From Pseudomonas sp. A-RE-19 (GTDB taxonomy: Bacteria > Pseudomonadota > Gammaproteobacteria > Pseudomonadales > Pseudomonadaceae), in the NCBI RefSeq assembly GCF_019956555.1, contig NZ_JAHBDQ010000027.1, forward strand, positions 1-64,000: DNA of 64,000 nt. Reading direction: 5' to 3'. Below the pieces are notes generated by a model. It saw nothing but the letters and a program-made list of their open reading frames with translations, was not told the origin of the DNA and did not search any database. Below are positions 1-8,346 of the stretch, piece after piece. Position numbers and translations under genes: made by a program. How positions within the stretch are numbered: position 1 is the first letter of the stretch; the number at the start of each line of letters is the position of its first letter.

Positions 1-52
1 CGGGAATAGGCTGGTCTGGTTTCGTGGTTCACCTTGGATATACGCCACAGCA

Positions 53-86
53 AAAATGCCCCGTATCTTTCAATACGGGGCATTTT
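53..86. terminator. Bidirectional intrinsic terminator
   Basis: A perfect 14-bp inverted repeat (AAAATGCCCCGTAT and its complement) around a 6-base loop has A-tracts on one side and T-tracts on the other, so it can stop transcription from both directions. It probably ends the gene lying left of the window. Confidence 0.8.
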
Positions 87-128
87 CTTGAATCGTTGCG
101 CAAATGGCTAGGTTTTCACACAGTCTGG

Positions 129-185
129 AAGGCTGCGATCTTTTGATTTTGCTTTCAAATGCGAAGATCAAAAGATCGCAGCCTT
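129..185. repeat. REP-like inverted repeat, GCTGCGATCTTTTGAT family
   Basis: The arms AAGGCTGCGATCTTTTGAT and ATCAAAAGATCGCAGCCTT form a 19-bp hairpin around a 19-base loop, followed by a GCAGCTCCTACAG tail. The same core recurs inside the long inverted repeat at 26690-26782. It lies just after the stop of the LysR gene, a typical place for Pseudomonas REP units. Confidence 0.8.
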
Positions 186-211
186 CGGCAGCTCCTACAG
201 GGGGTCCACGA

Positions 212-1078
212 TCAATTCAGATTTGGCGTCAACTCAAAAAACGCCTGTATCAAGCGCAAATCCCGCCGCCGCTCCATGCACCCAATCATGTGCCGATTGA
301 CCAGCCCCTCGCCAATAATCGGCACCGCCGCCACTCGCGGGTCGTGGCTGACTTCCACCGACGCCACCACCCCCACGCCCAACTCTGCGGCCACGGCCTC
401 AGTCACGGCCTCTCGACTGTCCAGCTCCAGCAGCACCCGTGGATTGACCTTGGCCTGAACGCACGCCTTGTCGAACGTGCGTCGGGTAATCGAACCCGGC
501 TCGCGCAACACCATGATCACCTGGTCCAGATCCTTGAGCTGCACCCCTTTCGACTTCAGCGCCCACGGATGACCAGCGGGCACCAGCGCGCAAATCCTCG
601 ACTCGCTCAACGCTTGCAAATGCAGCCCCTTGCGCGGCTCGACCTCGGTCAGTACCGCTACGTCGGCATGCTCCGACAACAACGCCGCCAATGTTTCCTG
701 AGCATTGCCCAACCGCAGGTTGACGGTGATCCCCGGATAACGCGCGCGCAGGCTGGCGAGCATCGGCATGACCATGTGCGGCCCGTCCGCCGCCACCTCC
801 AGGCGCCCGGTCAGCAGCTGCCGGTTGGCCTCCAGCATCACCTGCGCCTCTTCGGCCAGACCGAACATCGCCCGGGTGATTGCCGCCAGCTTGGTGCCCT
901 CTTCCGTCAGCTCGACGCGCCGCGCGGTGCGTCGCAACAAGGTGATCTGGTAGTGCTCCTCCAGCGCCTTGATGTGCCCGGTGACGGCCGGTTGGCTGAT
1001 GAACAGCCGCGCGGCGGCGCGGGTAAAGCTGCCTTCCCGGGCCACGGCGTCGAAGGCGCGCAGCTGGAACAGATTCAT
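212..1078 (-). CDS. LysR-type regulator of 2-aminoethylphosphonate genes
   Basis: This is a 288-residue LysR-family transcription factor. The N-terminal winged helix-turn-helix is clear (about residues 3-60, recognition region around SQPAVTGHIKALE), and a periplasmic-binding-protein-like effector domain follows from about residue 90. The start is supported by GAGGG about 7 bases upstream of ATG. It is transcribed divergently from phnW across a 113-base gap, the usual layout for a LysR regulator and its target. By inference it activates phnWX in response to 2-aminoethylphosphonate or a breakdown product; the ligand cannot be read from the sequence. A REP-like hairpin follows its stop. Confidence 0.88.
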   Translation of the reverse strand: MNLFQLRAFDAVAREGSFTRAAARLFISQPAVTGHIKALEEHYQITLLRRTARRVELTEEGTKLAAITRAMFGLAEEAQVMLEANRQLLTGRLEVAADGPHMVMPMLASLRARYPGITVNLRLGNAQETLAALLSEHADVAVLTEVEPRKGLHLQALSESRICALVPAGHPWALKSKGVQLKDLDQVIMVLREPGSITRRTFDKACVQAKVNPRVLLELDSREAVTEAVAAELGVGVVASVEVSHDPRVAAVPIIGEGLVNRHMIGCMERRRDLRLIQAFFELTPNLN

Positions 1079-1191
1079 GAATAACCCTCACTGATGACTG
1101 GCATAACAACAAACAATTTGATTGATAGCTCACCGAATTGCAATTTATGTCCCGTAGCTTCATCCCACTGAGCTTTTGCAAGGACACAAGA

Positions 1192-2301
1192 ATGAGTACT
1201 GCCGAGCCCACCCTGCTCACCCCCGGCCCATTGACCACATCGCGCCGCACCCGTCAGGCAATGATGGTCGACTGGGGCTCATGGGATGACCGCTTCAACC
1301 AATTGACCGCCAGCCTCTGCGAACAATTACTGGCGATCGTCAACGGTGCCGACAGCCATCACTGCGTGCCTCTGCAAGGCAGCGGCACATTCGCGGTCGA
1401 GGCGGCCATCGGCACGCTGGTGCCTCGCGACGGTAAAGTTCTGGTACTGATCAACGGCGCCTACGGCAAACGCCTGGCGAACATTTGCGAAGTGCTCGGC
1501 CGTTCGTTCAGCACCTTCGAAACCGCCGAAGACGAACCCTCCAGTGCCGCCGACGTCGACCGCCTGCTGCGGGCCGACGCCAGCATCACCCACGTTGCGC
1601 TGATTCACTGCGAAACCAGCACCGGCATCCTCAACCCACTGGCGGACATCGCCCACGTGATCGCGCAACACGGCAAACACCTGATCATCGACGCCATGAG
1701 CTCGTTTGGCGCCCTGCCGATCGACGCTCAACAGGTGCCGTTCGACGCACTGATCGCCGCCTCGGGCAAATGCCTGGAAGGTGTGCCGGGGATGGGCTTC
1801 GTTTTTGCGCGCAAAGAAACGCTGGCCAATGCCGCCGGTAACTCGCATTCACTGGCGATGGACTTGTTCGATCAGCACGCCTATATGGCCAAGACCGGCC
1901 AATGGCGCTTCACCCCGCCGACCCATGTGGTCGCGGCATTGCACGAAGCGTTGCTGCAATACGACGAAGAAGGCGGCTTGCCCGCACGGTACCAGCGCTA
2001 CGCCAATAACTGCCAGGTGCTGCTCGATGACATGGCCAAACTGGGGCTGCGCAGCTTCCTGCCCACCGCGATCCAGGCGCCGATCATCGTCACCTTCCAC
2101 GCGCCGAAAGACCCGCGCTATCAGTTCAAGGAATTCTACGAACGGGTCAAGGCCAAGGGTTACATCCTCTACCCCGGCAAACTGACCCAGGCCGAAACCT
2201 TCCGCGTCGGCTGCATCGGCCACGTCAACCAGGCCGAGATGCATGCCGCGGTGGCGGCAGTGGCCGAGGTGCTGCGCGAGATGGAAGTCCTGGACATCTG
2301 A
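1192..2301 (+). CDS. phnW: 2-aminoethylphosphonate:pyruvate aminotransferase PhnW
   Basis: PhnW is a fold-type I PLP aminotransferase that converts 2-aminoethylphosphonate plus pyruvate to phosphonoacetaldehyde plus alanine, the first step of cytoplasmic phosphonate breakdown. The 369-residue protein begins LLTPGPLTTS, typical of the family. The PLP lysine is Lys193 in AASGKCLEGVPG, preceded by the IDAMSSFGA strand that holds the cofactor aspartate. An in-frame ATG lies upstream at 1138, but the one at 1192 has AGGACA at good spacing and gives the normal family length. phnX follows, separated by a REP pair, so the two are probably co-transcribed. Confidence 0.95.
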   Translation: MSTAEPTLLTPGPLTTSRRTRQAMMVDWGSWDDRFNQLTASLCEQLLAIVNGADSHHCVPLQGSGTFAVEAAIGTLVPRDGKVLVLINGAYGKRLANICEVLGRSFSTFETAEDEPSSAADVDRLLRADASITHVALIHCETSTGILNPLADIAHVIAQHGKHLIIDAMSSFGALPIDAQQVPFDALIAASGKCLEGVPGMGFVFARKETLANAAGNSHSLAMDLFDQHAYMAKTGQWRFTPPTHVVAALHEALLQYDEEGGLPARYQRYANNCQVLLDDMAKLGLRSFLPTAIQAPIIVTFHAPKDPRYQFKEFYERVKAKGYILYPGKLTQAETFRVGCIGHVNQAEMHAAVAAVAEVLREMEVLDI

Positions 2302-2320
2302 AACGACGTCACCGTCCCCT

Positions 2321-2409
2321 GTAGGAGCGAGGCTTGCCCGCGAATGCAGACGACGCGGTCCATCAGTTAAACCGAATCATCGTTCTTCGCGGGCAAGCCT
2401 CGCTCCTAC
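2321..2409. repeat. REP inverted pair between phnW and phnX
   Basis: Two perfect 24-bp arms, GTAGGAGCGAGGCTTGCCCG with CGAA and its reverse complement, flank 41 bases. The right arm ends a few bases before the ribosome-binding site of phnX. The same family is found at 30473-30542. As RNA it would form a strong stem inside the phnWX transcript. Confidence 0.88.
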
Positions 2410-2423
2410 AAGGGACACCTCAC

Positions 2424-3251
2424 ATGAACTACAGCAACCCAACCAAGCTGCAAGCCGCCATCCTCGACTGGGCCGGCACCGTGGTCGATTTCGGCTCCTT
2501 CGCCCCAACGCAGATTTTTGTCGAAGCCTTCGCCGGGTTCGACGTCCAGGTTTCCATCCAAGAAGCCCGCGGGCCAATGGGCATGGGCAAGTGGGACCAC
2601 ATCCGCACCCTGTGCGATCAGCCGCAAATCGCCGAGCGTTATCGCCAGGTATTCGGTCGTACGCCGACCGACGATGACGTCACGGCGATCTACGAACGCT
2701 TCATGCCGCTGCAGATCGAAAAAATCGCCGAACACTCGGCACTGATCCCGGGTGCTCTGGACACCATCGCCAACCTGCGCCAACAAGGGATCAAGATCGG
2801 CTCCTGCTCCGGCTACCCGAAACAGGTCATGGACAAGGTGGTGGAGCTGGCTGCCACCAATGGCTACATCGCCGATCACGTGGTCGCCACCGATGAAGTC
2901 CCCAATGGCCGCCCATGGCCGGCACAGGCGCTGGCCAATGTGATCGCCCTGGGCATCGACGACGTCGCGGCCTGCGTAAAAATCGACGATACAGTGCCGG
3001 GGATTCTCGAAGGTCGCCGCGCCGGCATGTGGACCGTGGCGTTGATCTGCTCCGGCAACGCGCTGGGGCTGGACTACGAAGGTTATCGTGCGCTGAGCAG
3101 CGATAACCTGGCCTGCGAACGCAAACGCATTCACGCCATGTTCGAAAGCTCGCGGCCGCACTACATGATCGATACCATCACCGACTTGCCCGAAGTGATC
3201 GCCGACATCAACAAACGTCTGGCCAACGGCGAGATGCCACAAACGTTGTAA
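2424..3251 (+). CDS. phnX: Phosphonoacetaldehyde hydrolase PhnX
   Basis: PhnX cleaves the C-P bond of phosphonoacetaldehyde, giving acetaldehyde and phosphate, the second step after PhnW. The 275-residue protein is a HAD-superfamily member: nucleophile Asp15 in ILDWAGTVVDFG, the cap-domain Schiff-base Lys56 in MGMGKWDHI, and the later acidic HAD motif around KIDDTVPGI. The upstream in-frame ATG at 2334 lies in the REP element; the start at 2424 follows AAGGGA and gives the normal N-terminus. Placement directly after phnW confirms the role. Confidence 0.95.
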   Translation: MNYSNPTKLQAAILDWAGTVVDFGSFAPTQIFVEAFAGFDVQVSIQEARGPMGMGKWDHIRTLCDQPQIAERYRQVFGRTPTDDDVTAIYERFMPLQIEKIAEHSALIPGALDTIANLRQQGIKIGSCSGYPKQVMDKVVELAATNGYIADHVVATDEVPNGRPWPAQALANVIALGIDDVAACVKIDDTVPGILEGRRAGMWTVALICSGNALGLDYEGYRALSSDNLACERKRIHAMFESSRPHYMIDTITDLPEVIADINKRLANGEMPQTL

Positions 3252-3389
3252 GCCCGAACTTATTGACAAAGCGCCGTAGTCTTGACAACAAGATTACGGC
3301 GCTAGCCATTTACAAACACCCATTAGAGCACTACAGCGTTCAACCCAATAACTATCGACTCCTGCAAACGCTCACCTTACAGCACTCGA

Positions 3390-4016
3390 CTATTTATTAA
3401 TCTGATTGCCTTGCGCATCAAAAACCGAACCATCTGCATACTTGACGCTGCCATCGGGGTACTGTTCGGTGCCATCGCTCCAAACGAGACGGCCATCCGG
3501 AAACTCTACTGTGCCATCCGGCCAAACAATGCGACCGTCGGGATGCTCTACCCTGCCGTCAACGTGCTGGAGAATTCCGTCCGGGCGCTTGACGATAGTC
3601 TGGTCTGCGCTGATCAGCGTTCCATCCGGCAATGAAATCGATCCATCACCATTCTCGACACGCCCAATGGAGTTCAACAGATTAAATAGGGCGACTGGAT
3701 CAACATTCAGGTTAAGGGTCGGCCACGGCATCGGCGGCCTCACACCGGCAACAGGCTGGGTGGGTTTGATTGGCGGCTTGCCTGCGGGCAAGGCCGGTTT
3801 GACTGGAGGTTTAGTCCCTACAGGCTTGACCGGAGGTTTTACAGGCACGGGTGGTTTCGCGGGAGTCGGGGGTTTGACAGGTGTTGTTGTCGGTGGCTTG
3901 GGTTTGGTTACCGGTGGTTTTACTGCCGGCTTCGGTTTAGTGATCGGCGGCTTGGCCATCATTTTTTTAACAGCACCATAACGGTCTTTATTATAGGTGA
4001 AAACATTAGAACTCAT
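3390..4016 (-). CDS. Pro/Lys-rich protein with nine 7-residue PDG repeats (TCP10/CPAP G-box-like)
   Basis: This 208-residue protein has no known function. Residues 1-20 are a short head, and 21-100 a basic Pro/Lys/Thr-rich linker built of KPPV and TKPKP variants. Residues 145-207 are nine gap-free 7-residue units: PDGILQH, VDGRVEH, PDGRIVW, PDGTVEF, PDGRLVW, SDGTEQY, PDGSVKY, ADGSVFD, AQGNQIN. Such DG repeats resemble the eukaryotic CPAP/TCP10 G-box, which forms a free-standing antiparallel beta sheet; that similarity is recalled, not computed. No signal peptide or membrane segment is visible. AAGGGATGACC precedes the ATG. The upstream DNA is AT-rich, which hints at acquisition by transfer. 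Confidence 0.75.
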   Translation of the reverse strand: MSSNVFTYNKDRYGAVKKMMAKPPITKPKPAVKPPVTKPKPPTTTPVKPPTPAKPPVPVKPPVKPVGTKPPVKPALPAGKPPIKPTQPVAGVRPPMPWPTLNLNVDPVALFNLLNSIGRVENGDGSISLPDGTLISADQTIVKRPDGILQHVDGRVEHPDGRIVWPDGTVEFPDGRLVWSDGTEQYPDGSVKYADGSVFDAQGNQINK

Positions 4017-4384
4017 AGGTCATCCCTTTTTACTTCCCCTGCATCATATAACTGATACAAAGTATTATTAGTTCATCACCCTGATGAACTCGACAACCCA
4101 ACAATAACGAAGTTTTAAAATTCCGCAAAACCCAACCTTATACCAAACATGACCAATACACAGCCACAACAGAGATTAAAAACAACACAACACCAAAATC
4201 TTCCAGATGCTTTTGTTACGTACCCCAGGGATGTATTCTCTGCAACATCTCAAGTCCAGTACCACTAAAAATAACCACCAAAAGCTTGATTCAACTCAGG
4301 CAAAATAAGCCAAATAGGATTACAGTGACGACACACCGTCGAACAAGAACGGTGACTTCAGACCAGACTTGTGAGGAACACCGT
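4017..4384. other. AT-rich intergenic region
   Basis: This stretch between the divergent PDG-repeat gene and the cytochrome b561 gene is clearly AT-richer than its surroundings. It must hold promoters for both genes. I see no RNA gene, REP unit or convincing ORF in it. Confidence 0.6.
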
Positions 4385-4933
4385 ATGCCCTGGAAGAATT
4401 CCGAATCACGTTACAGCACCGTATCGATCGCGCTGCACTGGTTAATGCTGGTTCTGTTAATAGCGGTTTACGCCTGTATCGAATTGCGCGGGATCTTTCC
4501 CAAAGGCAGCGGCGGCCGAACGCTGATCAAGGAAGCGCACTTCATGCTCGGGCTGACGGTTTTTGTGCTGGTCTGGCTACGGTTGTTCGCCCGCAGCCTG
4601 GGGCCGGCGCCGCAGATCTTCCCCGCCTCGCCTCACTGGCAAACCACGGTTGCCAAGTTGATGCACTGGGCGCTGTATATTTTCATGATCACCACACCAA
4701 TTCTGGGCTGGCTGACTACCAGCGCCGAGGGGCATAAGGTGATGTTCTATGGCGTTGACCTGCCGTTGCTGATCGAAGAAAACAAAACGCTGGCCAAGCA
4801 GTTCCAGGGCTGGCATGAGCTCGGCGCGACCATCGGCTATTGGCTGATCGGGTTGCACGCCGTGGCCGGGCTTTATCACCACTATGTGGTGCGCGATAAC
4901 ACCCTGCTGCGGATGATGCCCAAGCGCGGTTGA
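4385..4933 (+). CDS. Cytochrome b561 family protein
   Basis: A 182-residue inner-membrane di-heme b-type cytochrome with four predicted transmembrane helices. Candidate heme-ligand histidines lie in IALHWLML, KEAHFMLGL, KLMHWALY and GLHAVAGLYHHY, matching the prokaryotic cytochrome b561 family (Ni/Fe-hydrogenase cytochrome b-like fold). Members carry electrons from the quinol pool to varied acceptors, and superoxide oxidation has been shown for E. coli CybB. The ORF could open 99 bases earlier, but GAGGAAC before the ATG at 4385 and the MPWKNS N-terminus typical of the family fix the start. It appears monocistronic. Confidence 0.9.
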   Translation: MPWKNSESRYSTVSIALHWLMLVLLIAVYACIELRGIFPKGSGGRTLIKEAHFMLGLTVFVLVWLRLFARSLGPAPQIFPASPHWQTTVAKLMHWALYIFMITTPILGWLTTSAEGHKVMFYGVDLPLLIEENKTLAKQFQGWHELGATIGYWLIGLHAVAGLYHHYVVRDNTLLRMMPKRG

Positions 4934-4986
4934 TCTCGACCGAGGCCTGCCTGCACAACCCCCCGCTCCCACAGGTTTTTCGTCGC

Positions 4987-5928
4987 TCAAGTTTCTTGGC
5001 CCCCTCGCCGTGAATTGAAACCCCGGCGGCCCTGCAAGCCGCCGGTGTGGATGAAGATCAGGCGCGTGCCTGGGGCAAATTTCCCGGCTTCGACGCGTTG
5101 CTTGAGCGTCAATAGCGCTTTGCCGGTGTACAGCGGTTCGAAAAGAATGCCACTGGCCTGTTCGGTCTGCTCGATGAACTCGAGTAACAGCGGATCGACT
5201 TTGGCAAAACCGCCACGACTGGCGTCGAACAGCTCATAAACCGGGTCCTGCAGACCTGCCTCGCGAACAATCGATTCGACCTGTTGCGCCACACCATGAT
5301 CGTCAGGCACCGCCAGCGCGCCATACACCGGGTGTTCGCCCTCCTCGGCCAGTACCAGACCGGCCAGGGTCGTGCCTGTTCCGCAAGCCAGCCACCAGCC
5401 GTCGTAATTGCTCCAGCCCAGACCGCTCAGTTGCTCGCGGACCTGCCCCATCAGCTGCATGCAGCCCTTTGCACCACTCAAGCCGCCGCCACCTTCCGGC
5501 ACTGGCTGCAGGTCGGGATACTGCTCCCGCCAGGGCGCCCAGAAACCGGGTTCGTGCCGCGCTCGATAACCGCCATAACCCAACCAATGCAACTGCATGC
5601 CGAACGCCTGCAAGTCCTTCACCGTCGGGGTGTCTTGCGGATGCCCGCGCAGCAGGCCCACGGTGATGAAGCCCAGGCGTTTGCCCGCTGCGGCCAATGC
5701 ATGGAGATGGTTGGAATGGGCACCGCCCAGGCTGATGATGCCTCGGGCGCCGGTCTGGTCGGCGGCTTTCAGGTGTTCGATGAGCTTGAACCACTTGTTG
5801 CCGCTGATCAGCGGATCGATCTGGTCCAGACGCAGGATCGCGACGTCGATGCCAGCGGTGGCGAGCCAGTCGAGGTGAAGGGGTTCGAGGGGGGCTTGGG
5901 GTAGCCAGTTGGCAGGAGGAGAAAGCAT
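4987..5928 (-). CDS. D-cysteine desulfhydrase / ACC deaminase-like PLP enzyme
   Basis: A 313-residue fold-type II PLP enzyme (COG2515). The cofactor lysine is Lys45 in LISGNKWFKL, followed by SLGGAHSNHLHALA, the substrate carboxylate-binding segment, and a glycine-rich phosphate cradle, ACGTGTTLAGL. Family members release sulfide from D-cysteine or deaminate 1-aminocyclopropane-1-carboxylate; without the ACC deaminase specificity residues worked out, D-cysteine desulfhydrase is the safer guess. An alternative start at 5961 has a weaker ribosome-binding site than the ATG at 5928, which follows AGGCG. Confidence 0.85.
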   Translation of the reverse strand: MLSPPANWLPQAPLEPLHLDWLATAGIDVAILRLDQIDPLISGNKWFKLIEHLKAADQTGARGIISLGGAHSNHLHALAAAGKRLGFITVGLLRGHPQDTPTVKDLQAFGMQLHWLGYGGYRARHEPGFWAPWREQYPDLQPVPEGGGGLSGAKGCMQLMGQVREQLSGLGWSNYDGWWLACGTGTTLAGLVLAEEGEHPVYGALAVPDDHGVAQQVESIVREAGLQDPVYELFDASRGGFAKVDPLLLEFIEQTEQASGILFEPLYTGKALLTLKQRVEAGKFAPGTRLIFIHTGGLQGRRGFNSRRGGQET

Positions 5929-5981
5929 TGGCGCCTGATTGTGCTCAGAAAGAGCCCGCATTCTAGTCGCTCAAAGGACCC

Positions 5982-6074
5982 CATCGCGAGCAGGCTCGCT
6001 CCCACATTGGATTTGCGTCGGTCACAAAATACGTGAACACCACAAAACCTGTGGGAGCGAGCCTGCTCGCGATG
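5982..6074. repeat. REP inverted pair, CGCGAGCAGGCTCGCTCCCACA family
   Basis: The arm CATCGCGAGCAGGCTCGCTC and its reverse complement lie about 40 bases apart, between the PLP enzyme gene and fadH. The same arm recurs at 32692-32753 and 57229-57322. Confidence 0.88.
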
Positions 6075-6099
6075 GCCATTGGCACGTTAAACCTGCGTA

Positions 6100-8139
6100 T
6101 TACAACTCAGCCGCCAACCGCGACCCCTGATTGATCGCCCGTTTGGCATCCAGCTCCGCCGCTACGTCCGCGCCGCCGATCAAATGCACGTTCTGCCCGG
6201 CAGCAACCAGACCGTCGTGCAATTCGCGCAACGGATCCTGCCCGGCGCAGATCACGATGTTATCCACCGGCAGCACCTGCGGTTCGCCGGTTTCGCCGAT
6301 ACGGATGTGCAGGCCTTCGTCGTCGATCTTCAGGTACTCGACGCTGTTGAGCATCTGCACCTGCTTGTTCTTAAGACCTGTGCGATGAATCCAGCCAGTG
6401 GTCTTGCCCAGGCCGTCGCCGACCTTGGATGTCTTGCGTTGCAGCAGGAACACTTCACGGGCCGGCGCATGCGGCTCAGCCTTGATCCCCGCAACACCGC
6501 CGCGCGCTTCAAGGTGTGTATCAATGCCCCACTCCTTCCAGAACGCTTCGCGGTCCTGACTGGTGGCCACGCCCTGGTGAACGAGGAACTCCGACACGTC
6601 GAAACCGATACCGCCGGCGCCGATCACCGCGATGCACTTGCCCACCGGTTTACGTTCGAGAATCACGTCCAGGTAGCTCAGCACTTTGGCGTGCTCGACG
6701 CCCGGAATCGCCGGCACCCGTGGCGCAATGCCGGTGGCCAGAATGATTTCGTCGTAACCGCCCTCGACCAGTTGTGCCACGTCAACACGAGTGTTCAGGC
6801 ACAGCTCGACGTGGGTGGTCTGCAACTTGCGATTGAAGTAGCGCAGGGTTTCGAAGAACTCTTCCTTGCCCGGCACGCGTTTGGCGATGTTGAACTGGCC
6901 GCCGATTTCGCTGGCCGAATCGAACAACGTCACCTGATGGCCCCGTTCAGCCGCCACAGTCGCGGCGGACAACCCGGCAGGACCGGCGCCGACCACGGCG
7001 ATTTTCTTGATTTGCTGCACCGGCAGGTAATTGAGCTCGGTTTCATGGCAGGCCCGCGGGTTCACCAGGCAACTGGTCAACTTCCCGCCGAACGTGTGGT
7101 CCAGGCACGCCTGATTGCAACCGATACAGGTGTTGATTTCATCGCCACGGCCAGCGGCCGCCTTGTTGACGAAGTCCGGGTCGGCGAGAAACGGCCGCGC
7201 CATGGACACCATGTCGGCGTCGCCTTCAGCCAGGATCTGCTCGGCGACTTCCGGGGTGTTGATGCGGTTGGTGGTGATCAACGGTATATTCACCGAGCCC
7301 CGCAACTTGGCCGTGACCTTGCTGAACGCCCCACGCGGCACTTTGGTGGCAATGGTCGGAATCCGCGCTTCGTGCCAGCCGATGCCGGTGTTGATAATCG
7401 TCGCACCCGCCTGCTCGATGGCCTTGGCCAATTGCACGATCTCTTCCCAACTGCTGCCGCCTTCCACCAGGTCGAGCATCGACAGGCGGAAGATAATGAT
7501 GAAGTTCGGGCCGACCGCTTCGCGCACCCGGTGGACGATTTCCACCGGCAGGCGCATGCGGTTTTCGTAAGCACCGCCCCAGCGATCCGTGCGGTGGTTG
7601 GTGTGGGCCGCGAGGAACTGGTTAATGAAATAACCTTCGGAGCCCATGATCTCGACGCCGTCGTATTCGGCTTTTTGCGCCAGGGTCGAGCAAGTGACGA
7701 AATCGCTGATCTGCTTCTCGATGCCTTCCTCGTCCAGCTCTTTAGGCTTGAACGGATTGATCGGCGCCTGAATCGCACTCGGGGCCACCTGTTTCGGGCT
7801 GTAGGCATAACGCCCGGCATGGAGAATCTGCATGCAGATTTTGCCGCCCGCCTCGTGCACTGCACGGGTGACGATTCGGTGTTTGAGCGCTTCTTCCTCG
7901 GTGGTCAGTTTGGCCGCGCCGGAGTAAACCCCGCCCTCGTCGTTCGGACCAATCCCACCGGTAACCATCAGGCCCACACCGCCACGGGCACGTTCGGCAA
8001 AGTAGGCGGCCATGCGCTCAAAACCACCGGGCTTTTCCTCAAGGCCAGTGTGCATCGAGCCCATCAGGGTGCGGTTGCGCAAGGTAGTAAAACCCAAGTC
8101 CAGCGGGGCCAACAGGTGCGGATAATGAGCGGCGGCCAT
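6100..8139 (-). CDS. fadH: NADPH-dependent 2,4-dienoyl-CoA reductase FadH
   Basis: FadH reduces 2,4-dienoyl-CoA intermediates during beta-oxidation of polyunsaturated fatty acids. The 679-residue protein has the three expected parts: an Old Yellow Enzyme TIM barrel with FMN (about 1-330), a 4Fe-4S cluster segment with CIGCNQACLD and a later CLVNP (about 335-360), and a FAD/NAD(P)-binding half starting at VVGAGPAGLSAAT, with a second dinucleotide motif, AVIGAGGIGFDVSEF. The start at 8139 has GGAG 7 bases upstream; the ATG four codons earlier does not. It is divergent from the nitrilase-like gene. Confidence 0.95.
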   Translation of the reverse strand: MAAAHYPHLLAPLDLGFTTLRNRTLMGSMHTGLEEKPGGFERMAAYFAERARGGVGLMVTGGIGPNDEGGVYSGAAKLTTEEEALKHRIVTRAVHEAGGKICMQILHAGRYAYSPKQVAPSAIQAPINPFKPKELDEEGIEKQISDFVTCSTLAQKAEYDGVEIMGSEGYFINQFLAAHTNHRTDRWGGAYENRMRLPVEIVHRVREAVGPNFIIIFRLSMLDLVEGGSSWEEIVQLAKAIEQAGATIINTGIGWHEARIPTIATKVPRGAFSKVTAKLRGSVNIPLITTNRINTPEVAEQILAEGDADMVSMARPFLADPDFVNKAAAGRGDEINTCIGCNQACLDHTFGGKLTSCLVNPRACHETELNYLPVQQIKKIAVVGAGPAGLSAATVAAERGHQVTLFDSASEIGGQFNIAKRVPGKEEFFETLRYFNRKLQTTHVELCLNTRVDVAQLVEGGYDEIILATGIAPRVPAIPGVEHAKVLSYLDVILERKPVGKCIAVIGAGGIGFDVSEFLVHQGVATSQDREAFWKEWGIDTHLEARGGVAGIKAEPHAPAREVFLLQRKTSKVGDGLGKTTGWIHRTGLKNKQVQMLNSVEYLKIDDEGLHIRIGETGEPQVLPVDNIVICAGQDPLRELHDGLVAAGQNVHLIGGADVAAELDAKRAINQGSRLAAEL

Positions 8140-8346
8140 CGGTAACTCCACAACGAGCGATCACGGAAAAATGCAGGAGCTCTACGGCCCCGTCAGTCAT
8201 GTTCGACAGACTAAGAGTCGCACTGCTGTCACTCAATGACCGTAACTGACAACTTATTGATCCAAATGCGCAGCGCCCCTTGGCAAGCGCGGGCATGGGC
8301 CCTACCCTAGTCGTGAACCCTGCACACGGTCGTCGACTGCTTTCCC

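Noticed and set aside
6184..8145. 653-residue open frame antisense to fadH
   Set aside because: It mirrors fadH, whose Fe-S, FMN and FAD motifs are intact; long antisense frames are common in GC-rich genes.
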